Positions 44,417 through 53,223 of a DNA stretch of 64,000 nucleotides are shown one piece after another (the stretch's first letter is position 1; every line of letters starts with the position of its first letter). The position numbers were made by a program, and so were the translations under genes. The stretch is from Niallia sp052318935 (GTDB lineage: Bacteria > Bacillota > Bacilli > Bacillales > Cytobacillaceae): the NCBI GenBank assembly GCA_052318935.1, contig JBQRKO010000005.1. One strand, given 5' to 3'. The notes under the pieces are model-generated. The model saw only the letters and a list, made by a program, of their open reading frames with translations, was not told the DNA's origin and made no database searches.

Positions 44417-44456
44417 TTCGATATTAAAAGTTAACCACTTAGAGGAGGCAGTTGTA

Positions 44457-44771
44457 ATGGCAATATCACATGCAACAGATCAAAATTTTCAAACAGAAAC
44501 AGGTTCAGGAGTAGTACTAGTAGATTTTTGGGCACCTTGGTGCGGACCTTGTAAAATGATTGCTCCAGTATTAGAAGAATTAGACGCTGAAATCGGAGAA
44601 AAAGCAAAAATTGTTAAAGTTGACGTGGATGAAAACCAAGAATCTGCAGCTAAATTCGGCGTAATGAGCATTCCGACATTATTAGTTTTCAAAGATGGCG
44701 AAGTAGTGGATAAAGTAGTTGGATTCCAACCAAAAGAAGCTCTTTCTGAATTATTATCTAAACATGTTTAA
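44457..44771 (+). CDS. trxA: Thioredoxin
   Basis: Cytoplasmic dithiol reductant, 104 residues, the usual length. The active site WCGPC is at 28-32 (C29, C32), with the cis-proline loop MSIPTLLVFKDGE. Shine-Dalgarno AGAGGAGG. It is a single-gene unit with its own promoter and terminator, between etfA and uvrC as in B. subtilis. Confidence 0.97.
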   Translation: MAISHATDQNFQTETGSGVVLVDFWAPWCGPCKMIAPVLEELDAEIGEKAKIVKVDVDENQESAAKFGVMSIPTLLVFKDGEVVDKVVGFQPKEALSELLSKHV

Positions 44772-44775
44772 AAGA

Positions 44776-44812
44776 GTTAGTGAAGGACAAATTGTTCTTC
44801 ACTAATTTTTTG
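44776..44812 (+). terminator. Terminator after trxA
   Basis: TTAGTGAAG pairs with CTTCACTAA and is followed by TTTTTTG. Confidence 0.85.
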
Positions 44813-44931
44813 TCTTCTATCCTATTTCCTTCCACGACTTTTTCCTTGCTGAAAGCATTCTCCAACAAGTATCATATTATAATAGAGTGTAGTAGATTAG
44901 TGTAGATTCAAGCATTCAGGGAGGAAAGACG

Positions 44932-46704
44932 ATGAATAGTACAATAAAAAATAAACTGATGCTCTTACCTGATCAGCCTGGATGTTATTTAATGAAAGAC
45001 CGACAAGGCACAGTGATTTATGTAGGAAAAGCAAAGGTATTAAAAAATCGAGTCCGCTCTTATTTTACTGGTTCCCATGATGGAAAAACATTAAGACTCG
45101 TTAACGAAATTGAGGATTTTGAATATATTATTACTTCTTCTAATATGGAAGCATTATTATTAGAGATTAATTTAATAAAAAAGTATGATCCAAAATACAA
45201 TATTATGTTAAAAGATGATAAAACGTATCCTTTTATTAAGCTGACTGCAGAAAAACATCCACGCTTAATTACAACAAGAAAAGTTAAAAAGGATAAAGGC
45301 AAGTATTTCGGACCATATCCCCATGTCCAAGCAGCAAATGAAACAAAAAAACTGCTTGATCGCATATATCCATTAAGAAAATGTACGACACTGCCTGACA
45401 GGGTCTGCCTCTATTATCATATGGGCCAATGCCTGGCTCCATGTGTAAAAGATATTCAAGAAGCAGAATATCGTCAAATCGTGGATGAAATTACAAAATT
45501 CCTTAACGGTGGCTACAAAGAGATTAAAAAAGAGCTTACGGTGAAAATGACTGCTGCAGCAGAAGAATTAGACTTTGAGCGGGCAAAAGAATATCGTGAT
45601 CAAATCGCTCATATTGAAGCAACAATGGAAAAACAAAAAATGACAATGGCCGATCTAGTGGATAGAGATGTTTTTGGCTATTCTTTTGATAAAGGCTGGA
45701 TGTGTGTTCAAGTATTTTTTATTAGACAAGGGAAATTAATTGAACGAGATGTAAGCATGTTTCCTATTTATCAAGAACCAGAGGAAGAAATGCTCACGTT
45801 TTTTGGACAGTTTTATGAAAAAGAAAACCATTTTAAACCGAAAGAAATCTTAATTCCTAGTAGCATTCAGGGAGAGATGGTGGAAGAACTTCTCGGAGTA
45901 AAAGTATTAAAACCGCAAAAAGGACAAAAAAAAGAACTTGTGCTGTTAGCAAAAAAAAATGCCGAAAATGCGTTAAAAGAAAAATTTGCGTTAATTGAGC
46001 GTGATGAAGAAAGAACGATTAAAGCTGTAGAGAATTTAGGGAAGCAGATGGGGATTTATACGCCGCATCGAATCGAGGCATTTGACAACAGTAATATTCA
46101 AGGTACAGATCCGGTTTCTGCGATGATTGTTTTTGTGGATGGAAAACCAGCAAGAAAAGAATACCGGAAATATAAAATAAGAACGGTGCAGGGACCGGAT
46201 GACTATGAGTCGATGCGAGAAGTAGTGAGACGGAGATATCAGCGTGTGCTAAAAGAGGGATTGCCACTGCCGGATTTAATAGTAATTGATGGCGGAAAAG
46301 GGCATTTGGAAGCAGTCAAAGAAATTCTTTTATTTGAATTAGGCTTGGATATTCCCGTGGCAGGCTTGGCAAAAGATGAAAAACACCGAACCTCGCAATT
46401 ATTATACGGTGATCCGTTGGAAATCATTCCATTAGCTAGAAACAGTCAGGAATTTTATTTGCTGCAACGAATTCAAGATGAAGTACACCGATTTGCGATT
46501 ACCTTTCATCGCCAAGTCCGTGGGAAAAATGCCTTTCAATCTTTATTAGATGACATACCTGGAATTGGGGAAAAGCGTCGAAAGCTGTTATTAAAAACAT
46601 TTGGCTCTGTAAAAAAAATGAAAGAAGCAACAATCGAAGAATTCCGTACGATCGGCATACCGGCAAATGTAGCGGAAGAGCTATTGAACAAACTGCAAGA
46701 ATAA
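44932..46704 (+). CDS. uvrC: UvrABC excinuclease subunit C
   Basis: Makes the 3' and 5' incisions in nucleotide excision repair. 590 residues (B. subtilis 598). The N-terminal GIY-YIG nuclease (about 12-95) has PGCYLMKDRQGTVIYVGKAK. The UVR motif near 195-230 has AAEELDFERAKEYRDQI. The C-terminal RNase H-like nuclease contains EAFDNSNIQGTDPVSAMIVF and VIDGGKGHLEA. The helix-hairpin-helix end is DDIPGIGEKRRKLLLKTFGS. Shine-Dalgarno GGAGGAAAG. Confidence 0.96.
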   Translation: MNSTIKNKLMLLPDQPGCYLMKDRQGTVIYVGKAKVLKNRVRSYFTGSHDGKTLRLVNEIEDFEYIITSSNMEALLLEINLIKKYDPKYNIMLKDDKTYPFIKLTAEKHPRLITTRKVKKDKGKYFGPYPHVQAANETKKLLDRIYPLRKCTTLPDRVCLYYHMGQCLAPCVKDIQEAEYRQIVDEITKFLNGGYKEIKKELTVKMTAAAEELDFERAKEYRDQIAHIEATMEKQKMTMADLVDRDVFGYSFDKGWMCVQVFFIRQGKLIERDVSMFPIYQEPEEEMLTFFGQFYEKENHFKPKEILIPSSIQGEMVEELLGVKVLKPQKGQKKELVLLAKKNAENALKEKFALIERDEERTIKAVENLGKQMGIYTPHRIEAFDNSNIQGTDPVSAMIVFVDGKPARKEYRKYKIRTVQGPDDYESMREVVRRRYQRVLKEGLPLPDLIVIDGGKGHLEAVKEILLFELGLDIPVAGLAKDEKHRTSQLLYGDPLEIIPLARNSQEFYLLQRIQDEVHRFAITFHRQVRGKNAFQSLLDDIPGIGEKRRKLLLKTFGSVKKMKEATIEEFRTIGIPANVAEELLNKLQE

Positions 46705-46719
46705 TTCATTAATCAACTA

Positions 46720-46748
46720 TTGTATAAAAAAAAACTCTATGCTATAAT
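46720..46748 (+). promoter_or_regulatory. lysC promoter
   Basis: -35 TTGTAT (46720-46725), 17-base spacer, -10 TATAAT (46743-46748), just ahead of the lysine riboswitch. Confidence 0.75.
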
Positions 46749-46770
46749 GATGGCAACTTATTCTTAATAA

Positions 46771-46951
46771 GTGAAGGTAGAGGTGCGAACTTCAATAGTA
46801 ATAATCCAGAGAAGAATGAGCTTCAAAGAAGGATTATGAAAGGGACAGTTCGCCGAAGTAAAGAAGAACTCATTATTTTCTTTGCTGGTTTTGTATTGAA
46901 CAAATGCAAGACTGTCAAAACAAGGAATTGTTTTGGAGGGCTATCTCACTG
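46771..46951 (+). promoter_or_regulatory. Lysine riboswitch (L box)
   Basis: The conserved L-box blocks are in order: GGTAGAGGTGCG (46775), TAGTA, GGGACAG, CGCCGAAGTAAAG, TGCTGG, AGACTGTC, and GGAGGGCTATCTCAC at the 3' side pairing with the first block. Lysine binding would favour the terminator at 46983 and shut off lysC. Confidence 0.93.
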
Positions 46952-46982
46952 TTTGTGCACATTTTAATGGAGTTTTTCTGCA

Positions 46983-47015
46983 CAGCAATGAGACGTTCTC
47001 ATTGCTTTTTTTATT
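46983..47015 (+). terminator. Riboswitch-controlled terminator
   Basis: AGCAATGAG pairs with CTCATTGCT around ACGTT-type loop bases, followed by seven T: the expression platform of the L box. Confidence 0.88.
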
Positions 47016-47061
47016 GTCTTAAAAAGCAATGAAAAAAGTATTTATCGAAGTAATAGTGAGA

Positions 47062-47210
47062 GTTCAAAAAGGCAGCAAATTAGAAGCAAGAAGGTCGAGG
47101 CGGTGTAGCTTTGAGCAACGGAACGTATGCAATTAAATACGTGAGTAGCGGAAAAGCAAGCCAACGAAGAGATTCGCCGCTGATCATTTGATGACTTTTT
47201 GAATATCCTC
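47062..47210 (+). repeat. Family C intergenic repeat
   Basis: GTTCAAAAAGGCAGCAAATT and GAAGCAAGAAGGTCGAGGCG on the left, CAATTAAATACGTGAGTAGC in the middle, and GATTCGCCGCTGATC with GACTTTTTGAATATCC on the right. It sits in the transcribed leader between the riboswitch terminator and the lysC start. Confidence 0.75.
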
Positions 47211-47247
47211 TACACTTCTAAGAGAAAAAAAGAAAGTAGGGAATGCT

Positions 47248-48477
47248 GTGGGTTTAGTAGTACAAAAGTTCGGTGGAACATCAGTAGGCAGTGCAGAAAG
47301 AATCAAAAATGTTGCCGAGCGCGTAATCGAGGAGAAAAATAGAGGAAATGATGTTGTCGTTGTCGTTTCTGCAATGGGTAAAACAACGGATGAATTAGTA
47401 AGACTAGCTGGAGAGTTGTCAGATCGTCCTTCAAAAAGAGAAATGGATGTATTGCTTTCAACAGGAGAACAAATAACGATCAGCTTATTATCAATGGCTT
47501 TAAATGCTAAACAAGTAGATGCGATTTCTTATACTGGCTGGCAAGCAGGAATTCAAACAGAATCGGTACATGGAAATGCACGCATTTTAAATATTGAAAC
47601 AGAAAAAATGCACGCTCAACTAAAAGAAGGAAAAGTTGTCATTGTAGCAGGCTTCCAAGGCGTGGCAGAAGATGGTTCGATTACGACATTGGGAAGAGGC
47701 GGCTCCGATACAACTGCAGTAGCGTTAGCTGCAGCGCTTAAAGCGGATAAATGCGATATTTACACAGATGTAACAGGTGTATATACAACAGATCCTCGAT
47801 ATATTAAAAATGCAAGAAAATTATTATCCGTATCTTATGATGAAATGCTCGAGTTGGCAAATTTAGGAGCAGGTGTACTGCATCCTCGAGCAGTTGAATA
47901 CGCAAAAAATTATCAAGTACCACTTGTAGTACGCTCAAGCATGGAAAGAGAAGAAGGAACAATCATCGAGGAGGAAGTATCAATGGAGCAAAACTTAGTT
48001 GTAAGAGGGGTAGCGTTTGAAGATAATATTACTAGTGTAACGGTGTTTGGATTAAAAAATCCTTTAACAAGCCTATCTACGATTTTTACTACATTAGCAT
48101 CCCAACATATTAATGTAGATATTATTATTCAAAGCTTAACCGACCAACAAACAATGAATGTATCTTTTTCGATTAAAGACAGTGATCTGGAAGAGACAGT
48201 GAAAGTACTGGAAGAGGTTAAAGCAGAATTATCTTATGAGAAAATAACTTCTGAACAAGGACTTGCCAAAGTATCGATTGTAGGATCAGGCATGATTTCC
48301 AACCCTGGTGTTGCAGCTGATATGTTTAAAGTGTTGGCAACAAAAGATATTGTCATCAAAATGGTAAGCACTTCAGAAATTAAAGTATCAACAGTTATTG
48401 AAAAAGACAAAATGGTTCAAGCGGTTGAGGCTTTGCATGATGCATTTGAACTTAGTGCGATTCCTGTAAACGCGTAA
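47248..48477 (+). CDS. lysC: Lysine-sensitive aspartokinase II
   Basis: Phosphorylates aspartate, the first step to lysine, threonine, methionine and diaminopimelate. 409 residues (B. subtilis LysC 408). The N-terminal kinase domain has VQKFGGTSVGSAERIKNVA, VVVVSAMGKTTDELV, LLSTGEQITISL and TTLGRGGSDTTAVALAAAL. Two ACT domains (about 265-335, 345-409) follow for feedback regulation. GTG 47248 has AGTAGGG upstream. Controlled by the lysine riboswitch at 46771. An internal start yields a beta subunit. Confidence 0.95.
   Translation: MGLVVQKFGGTSVGSAERIKNVAERVIEEKNRGNDVVVVVSAMGKTTDELVRLAGELSDRPSKREMDVLLSTGEQITISLLSMALNAKQVDAISYTGWQAGIQTESVHGNARILNIETEKMHAQLKEGKVVIVAGFQGVAEDGSITTLGRGGSDTTAVALAAALKADKCDIYTDVTGVYTTDPRYIKNARKLLSVSYDEMLELANLGAGVLHPRAVEYAKNYQVPLVVRSSMEREEGTIIEEEVSMEQNLVVRGVAFEDNITSVTVFGLKNPLTSLSTIFTTLASQHINVDIIIQSLTDQQTMNVSFSIKDSDLEETVKVLEEVKAELSYEKITSEQGLAKVSIVGSGMISNPGVAADMFKVLATKDIVIKMVSTSEIKVSTVIEKDKMVQAVEALHDAFELSAIPVNA
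47983..48477 (+). CDS. Aspartokinase II beta subunit (internal start)
   Basis: In-frame ATG at codon 246 of lysC, preceded by the strong internal Shine-Dalgarno GAGGAGGAAG (47969 onward). It encodes 164 residues (MEQNLVVRGVAFEDNITSV onward) comprising only the ACT domains. B. subtilis makes an identical-position beta subunit from lysC (start at Met-246), so independent translation is expected here. Confidence 0.75.
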   Translation: MEQNLVVRGVAFEDNITSVTVFGLKNPLTSLSTIFTTLASQHINVDIIIQSLTDQQTMNVSFSIKDSDLEETVKVLEEVKAELSYEKITSEQGLAKVSIVGSGMISNPGVAADMFKVLATKDIVIKMVSTSEIKVSTVIEKDKMVQAVEALHDAFELSAIPVNA

Positions 48478-48491
48478 GCAAGATTAAACTG

Positions 48492-48521
48492 AAAAAAGCT
48501 GCCTAGATTGGCAGCTTTTCT
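48492..48521 (+). terminator. Terminator after lysC
   Basis: AAAAGCTGCC pairs with GGCAGCTTTT and is followed by CTT. Confidence 0.75.
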
Positions 48522-48535
48522 TATGCAAAAGAAAA

Positions 48536-48991
48536 TTATACGGGGTCTTTACTGTCCCAACGCACGGTTATCGTTATTTTTTTGTCTCTTCTTTTTGGAT
48601 CTTCAAACGCTTCGGCAATGACTTTTTTTAGATGTTCATGTTGCTGGGCTAAGTAGCCTGTCTCGAGTTGAAAGGTGCATTTTCCTTTTTCTCTTAATCT
48701 TTTTTCAATCAAAGGACTAGTTAAAGTATACTCCATTTCATATTTGGACTGCTTGCTGACTTCAAGCGTTCCCCAGCCTGCTTTTTCAAAAAAATTTCTC
48801 GCCTCTTCTATGTGTTCAAGCGGAAACATTCTGGCAATTCTTTTTCCAGCCCAATACAAAAGTTCCGGTGTATCTCTTCCTAATAAATCTGGTATTAATA
48901 TTTCACGAATTAATTCATAACCATAAGCAGGAACAGTAAGAGGTTCTTCATCCACTCTTGATCTTCCTTCTACAGATGTTAACTCACTCAA
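48536..48991 (-). CDS. yslB: DUF2507 protein YslB
   Basis: Cytoplasmic protein of 151 residues, DUF2507, unknown function; V4R-like fold in the family. Recognisable by VPAYGYELIREILIPDLLG, LLYWAGKRIARMFP and EEARNFFEKAGWG. TTG 48991 has GAGGAGAG upstream. In B. subtilis yslB follows lysC on the same side and then sdhCAB; here it converges on lysC and sdhCAB does not follow. Confidence 0.9.
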   Translation of the reverse strand: MSELTSVEGRSRVDEEPLTVPAYGYELIREILIPDLLGRDTPELLYWAGKRIARMFPLEHIEEARNFFEKAGWGTLEVSKQSKYEMEYTLTSPLIEKRLREKGKCTFQLETGYLAQQHEHLKKVIAEAFEDPKRRDKKITITVRWDSKDPV

Positions 48992-49128
48992 TAGTCTCTC
49001 CTCTTTCTATCATTCTAGTGTATCTATTTGTCATAATTGTAAGATGATCGTAATAATGTTGGAAAAAATAGATTGCTTTAATAGTATACTGTAAATCTAG
49101 AAAAAAAACAGCTATCATCTGTAAGCAA

Positions 49129-49160
49129 AAAGCCAGTCTAAATGTATTCAGACTAGCTTC
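49129..49160 (-). terminator. Terminator of the 49153 gene
   Basis: On the minus strand AAGCTAGTCT pairs with AGACTGGCTT, followed by TTTGCTTAC. Confidence 0.65.
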
Positions 49161-49761
49161 CTTTATAAGTGGATGTTAATTCTTTTTTATATTGCAAGGC
49201 GGAAATCAAATGTAATCCTTTTAATGTGGGAATTTGTTTATTCAGCATTTCCAGTGCTTCTGCTTTTTGGCCTTCTTTTACTTTATGCTCCATTTCCAGC
49301 CAGGCAAGCATGACTTTATCGTTTATGCGATCTTTATTTGTTTCATAATTAGATAGATCGCCTTCTTTAAGGGAAATCATTGCTGTATAATACCATTTGG
49401 CTTTCGTTTCCTTCATTAAAGGGAGCAGTTCTTTAACTAAATGAAACTTTTTTTGTTTAGCCAGTAAAATAATCTCAGAAACGATTTTAACTTGCTTGTA
49501 GCGAATTTTATCTAGCTGTTTCCTTGCTTCTTCCTCTTCATCATGAAAGAGCAAAAAAAGAAAATGATAATGAGGGTGCTTTGATTTTTGTAAAAACTGC
49601 AAAATTTTCTTTTCGTCTTTTTCAAATAGGATCGGGTATAAGGATAGATAAAGCATAAAAAAGAAGAAAAGAATGGAGACTATGATAATTAGCGAAATAT
49701 GCAGCTTAAAGAAAAACATGACTAAAACAGTTATAAAAAGAAAAATATAAGGCAAGATCAA
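49153..49761 (-). CDS. Unrecognised membrane protein with helical cytoplasmic tail
   Basis: I do not recognise the family. From TTG 49761, with a strong GGAGGAA Shine-Dalgarno, it encodes 202 residues; a longer in-frame TTG at 49830 lacks a good ribosome site. Two long hydrophobic segments near the N-terminus (PYIFLFITVLVMFFF; SLIIIVSILFFFFMLYLS) anchor a charged helical tail of about 140 residues rich in lysine and glutamate (HDEEEEARKQLDKIRYKQ). The tail has TPR-like spacing (AKWYYTAMISLKEGDLSNYE; AWLEMEHKVKEGQKAEALEM), so it may be a membrane-bound solenoid. Only 100 bases separate it from panE upstream on the same strand. Confidence 0.65.
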   Translation of the reverse strand: MILPYIFLFITVLVMFFFKLHISLIIIVSILFFFFMLYLSLYPILFEKDEKKILQFLQKSKHPHYHFLFLLFHDEEEEARKQLDKIRYKQVKIVSEIILLAKQKKFHLVKELLPLMKETKAKWYYTAMISLKEGDLSNYETNKDRINDKVMLAWLEMEHKVKEGQKAEALEMLNKQIPTLKGLHLISALQYKKELTSTYKGS

Positions 49762-49862
49762 ATGAGTTCCTCCGATAATAAGTATGTAAAAAGGGAATCT
49801 TGCAAGAGGATATTTCAATATGTTTCGCAAGAATTCCCTGCAAAAACAGAAAATTTTACAAC

Positions 49863-50789
49863 TTAGCTGTTTTCTAATTGCATTTTTTTATACACTTTGA
49901 CATTCTGATAAACAACTTGCAATAATGGCGCAGGGACAGAAGTGTTTTTTGCCAACTCCAATAAGTATCCTTGTAAATGATCACCTTCAATAAGGGAACC
50001 TTTCTCCATATCGCGCTGCATCGATGATTTCATATCGTATCCAATCGCATCAATTGTCTTCATATGCTCGTCCACAATATTTTCATGAATAGGCGCACCG
50101 TATGCTCGCATAATCTGAGCCGCTTCCTCAAACATTTGACGGATGAAGTCTTTGCCGCCATCACTTTCGCGAATAGGTCCAATCGGCGCGCGCAATAGCG
50201 AAGTGACACCCGACATAACAGAGATAAAAAGATATTTATGCCACATCGCTTGTTCGATATGATCACTTAAAATAAAATCTGCTTTCGCACCGCTAAAGGA
50301 ATCTGTAATTTTATGTATTCGTTCCGTATCTTGGTTTCCAAATTCACCGTAAACAACCCGGGCAGCTGCACTTGTCTGAACAACATCGCCTTCTTTATTT
50401 AAAGTTGTTTCGATAAAGCATAAACCGCCAATAACCTTATCTGCGCCAAAAGCTTCTTTTAACGTATCTAAATGGGAAATACCATTTAATAGAGGCAACA
50501 CGACCGTTTTTTCTCCAATAAAAGGTTTAAGATCGTTTATAGCTGCTTCTAAATGATAGGATTTTGTAGAGAATAAAACTAAATCAAATGGTTCTGCAGC
50601 ATCCGTTGTAGTAACTAATTTAGGTTGAAAAGAAAAGTCTCCATTTACACTGCGTATGACAAGACCATTTTTCTCCAGCTGCTTCTTTCGGCCACTGCGA
50701 ACAAGAAATGTCACATCCTCACCTTTTTCAACTAAGCGTCCGCCGAAATATCCACCAACGCCGCCAGCTCCTAATACTAAAATACGCAT
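49863..50789 (-). CDS. Ketopantoate reductase family protein (PanE/ApbA)
   Basis: NADPH-dependent 2-dehydropantoate 2-reductase family, a step to pantothenate and CoA, 308 residues. The Rossmann motif LGAGGVGGYFGGRL is at residues 5-18; LLFSTKSYHLEAAI-type VLFSTKSYHLEAAI and LPLLNGISHLD belong to the N-terminal domain; the C-terminal helical domain has KYLFISVMSGVTSLLR and SMQRDMEKGSLIEGDHLQG. ATG 50789 has AAGGAAGG; a longer frame upstream is not used. Bacilli often have several paralogues, so whether this is the pantothenate enzyme is not settled. Confidence 0.85.
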   Translation of the reverse strand: MRILVLGAGGVGGYFGGRLVEKGEDVTFLVRSGRKKQLEKNGLVIRSVNGDFSFQPKLVTTTDAAEPFDLVLFSTKSYHLEAAINDLKPFIGEKTVVLPLLNGISHLDTLKEAFGADKVIGGLCFIETTLNKEGDVVQTSAAARVVYGEFGNQDTERIHKITDSFSGAKADFILSDHIEQAMWHKYLFISVMSGVTSLLRAPIGPIRESDGGKDFIRQMFEEAAQIMRAYGAPIHENIVDEHMKTIDAIGYDMKSSMQRDMEKGSLIEGDHLQGYLLELAKNTSVPAPLLQVVYQNVKVYKKMQLENS

Positions 50790-50996
50790 ATAAACCTTCC
50801 TTTCAAAAAAACATGCATTTTGCTCCATTGTAGCATATTTGTACCATTTATTTATTGTTTCAACTATTGAAAAAACAAAATAAATACGGTAGGATAATTA
50901 GCCGTCAAAATTTCAACCTATGATAATCACCCATTTTTTAATCTTTCATACAATGGTCTTGTATCAAATTTTTAAATAATAGGGGGATATTCTGTC

Positions 50997-51677
50997 GTGT
51001 CAACATCTTATATGGATTATACGAAATCAAATGTACAGTATTTTTTTGATATCAATAAAAATCGGTTGAAAACCCGTAATGCACAAAATTATATCAACGA
51101 ATTAGGAAGAAACAATTTAAATACACTGGGAGATGTTTCCTTGCTTGATATATATTTAAGCAAAGGTCGTGTGGTGGAACCGCATTATCATCAAAATGCA
51201 GCTGAACTTGTTTATTGTATTTCAGGATCAGCCGTTGTTTCCCTTATTAACCCTTTTAATAATACATTGACAAATATTCCAATAAAGCCTGGGCAAGTAG
51301 CAAATATTCCGCAAGGCTGGTGGCATTGGGAAATAGCTAATGAGGATAAAACCCATTTACTTGCCATTTTTGATGCACCATATCCACAATATATTTTTGG
51401 ATCGGACATTCTGACAAAAACACCAATAGAAGTGCTTGCTCATACGTATTGTTTAAATCCAGAACAATTAAAGAAAACACTTGCTCCGTTAAAAAATCAA
51501 ACCATTGTCATTGGACCTACTGATGAATGTGTCAGCCAAACCGAGCAAAGGAAGCAAACATATATAAATACTTCTAATTCTCAACCGCTACATTATCAAA
51601 ATAACAAATCATATATGCCTCAAAATCGATATTATTCTCCTCAACCTAGGTATAATCAAGGCTATTATTATGGATAA
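50997..51677 (+). CDS. Cupin-domain protein with Tyr/Asn/Gln-rich tail
   Basis: 226 residues. A single cupin barrel (about 45-150) has metal ligands H63, H65 and E70 in EPHYHQNAAELVYCISG, and H110 in NIPQGWWHWEIAN. This resembles one half of the oxalate-decarboxylase bicupin family, but only one cupin is present. The C-terminal 45 residues are low complexity (QNRYYSPQPRYNQGYYYG), recalling spore-coat proteins. GTG 50997 has AGGGGG about 12 bases upstream. A spore-envelope role is a guess. A terminator follows. Confidence 0.72.
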   Translation: MSTSYMDYTKSNVQYFFDINKNRLKTRNAQNYINELGRNNLNTLGDVSLLDIYLSKGRVVEPHYHQNAAELVYCISGSAVVSLINPFNNTLTNIPIKPGQVANIPQGWWHWEIANEDKTHLLAIFDAPYPQYIFGSDILTKTPIEVLAHTYCLNPEQLKKTLAPLKNQTIVIGPTDECVSQTEQRKQTYINTSNSQPLHYQNNKSYMPQNRYYSPQPRYNQGYYYG

Positions 51678-51700
51678 CTTGCCATTCTTTTAAGTAAATA

Positions 51701-51737
51701 CAAAAAGGATGGAATGTGTTTACACTCATCCTTTTTA
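51701..51737 (+). terminator. Terminator after the cupin gene
   Basis: AAAAAGGATG pairs with CATCCTTTTT around a 16-base loop and ends in T. Confidence 0.75.
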
Positions 51738-51851
51738 GAAATATGTAGTTTTTTGTCGAGTATAATTTGTAAATAAAAGTATGTACTTATGTTATAATTC
51801 AATTTTTGGTAGGGGAAACAAATAAGTCAAAAAGTTGTAAGGAGTTTTGGA

Positions 51852-52538
51852 ATGCAAAGAAAAAAGAGTTTAATCGTTTTATTTTTGGTACTAGCAGTAG
51901 GTTTGGCTTTTTTTCTTTATCAAATGGATGATAACAAGGAGATAAAAAGCAAAAAAAATGATGAAGTTGTAATAACTAGATCTATAGAAAAAAACTCTGC
52001 TGAAAGGGTTATTTTGGGTGAAAAGGATGAAGAATACGTTGTTGGGAAGGATCTTCAACCTGGTTTTTATGATATAAAGCCATTAAACAGTAAAGAAGTA
52101 AATTTTTTCGGGTGGAAACTAAGTGAAAACGAAGAGCTGCATGCAATTGCTTTTAGGAAAAATAATAAATTTCACGTGTTTGAAGGTCAAGTCGAAATGA
52201 CGCCCTCAAAGTTTCAGAAATTAAAAAAGGTGAAAGATTACTATATTATTTCCAATTCAGGATATTATGAAGTAGGTAATGAATTCCCTGAAGGCAGATA
52301 TGAATTTATATTAGATGATAACTCTGTCTCATTAGATACCTATATTAATGTTCGAACGAGAGAAGATAAACCGAAAGTGACTATTCAATGGGATAATAAA
52401 AAAAGTGCTCGTTCTAATAGTGTCATTTTAAAAAAGGGTGATAGCATTTATATTGATAAGACAGATTCAAAAGAAAAACAAAGAGACGAAGTAATGTTGA
52501 AAGTAAAAGAAGCGGAAAAAGATACATATTATGATTAA
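51852..52538 (+). CDS. Signal-anchored exported protein with two VGxDxxxGxY repeats
   Basis: Unnamed family. 228 residues with an N-terminal basic stretch and one membrane helix (about 7-24), then an extracytoplasmic region rich in lysine and glutamate. Two related motifs occur: YVVGKDLQPGFYDIKP near 65 and YYEVGNEFPEGRYEFIL near 137. They match the V-G-x-D-(I/L)-x-x-G-x-Y pattern of extracellular beta-domains common in Gram-positive lipoproteins. There is no lipobox cysteine. AAGGAG precedes ATG 51852. First of three consecutive envelope proteins of unknown function (51852-53822). Confidence 0.65.
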   Translation: MQRKKSLIVLFLVLAVGLAFFLYQMDDNKEIKSKKNDEVVITRSIEKNSAERVILGEKDEEYVVGKDLQPGFYDIKPLNSKEVNFFGWKLSENEELHAIAFRKNNKFHVFEGQVEMTPSKFQKLKKVKDYYIISNSGYYEVGNEFPEGRYEFILDDNSVSLDTYINVRTREDKPKVTIQWDNKKSARSNSVILKKGDSIYIDKTDSKEKQRDEVMLKVKEAEKDTYYD

Positions 52539-52650
52539 CTGATTTGATGAACTTATTATTTTTAACAAGAATCCTTCACCCACTAACTAGGAAGTTGAAG
52601 AAAAATAATGAACTATTTAGAAAAGTACTATTTAGGGAGTAGATAAATAA

Positions 52651-53223
52651 TTGAAATCTAAAGAAAACGTATTGTGGAGTATATTTAAGTTATACGGTAT
52701 TTTGTATGTTTTATTATATATTGGTTACATCTTTATCATAAACATTCTGGATTCTTCTTACAGTATCGTGAGTATTCCTGCTATTCTAGTACCTTATGTT
52801 TTTTTACTATTCTTTCTATTTGTTTTATGGAAATATACGAATTGGAGAACAGAAAGAAAAGCAAAGACTAAATTTATAACCAGGACAACTATTGGTATTA
52901 TCCCGCCTCTATTTTGTGCAATTATTTTAGGAGTAAACGAATATAAATCTAATTTCTCTGTGAAAAAATGGTTGATTAACGAGAGCGAAAGAGTGTATAT
53001 GGTAGATGACTTATTAAATGAATATGAATTAATAGGTATGACAAAAAAAGAAGTAAGTACGCTATTGGGACCGACTGAAGCAGATGATTATTTTAAAGAA
53101 GAGAATAATATTGTTTATTACCTTGGAAATGAAAGAAGCCTAATTAGTATAGACAGTGAATGGTTAGTTATTACTTTTGATGAAAATAAGAAAGTTGTGA
53201 AGTATGAGGTGGTAACAGATTAA
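52651..53223 (+). CDS. Membrane protein with BamE/SmpA-like C-terminal segment
   Basis: 190 residues. Three hydrophobic helices occupy about 10-105. The C-terminal part (about 110-190) begins LLNEYELIGMTKKEVSTLLG then PTEADDYF and ends with YYLGNERSLISIDSEWLVIT followed by FDENKKVV. The GMTKxEVxxLLGxP pattern and closing strand recall the small alpha-beta SmpA/OmlA (BamE-like) fold also found in Firmicute lipoproteins. TTG 52651 is the best available start, with AGGGAG 11 bases upstream. Function unknown. Confidence 0.6.
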   Translation: MKSKENVLWSIFKLYGILYVLLYIGYIFIINILDSSYSIVSIPAILVPYVFLLFFLFVLWKYTNWRTERKAKTKFITRTTIGIIPPLFCAIILGVNEYKSNFSVKKWLINESERVYMVDDLLNEYELIGMTKKEVSTLLGPTEADDYFKEENNIVYYLGNERSLISIDSEWLVITFDENKKVVKYEVVTD

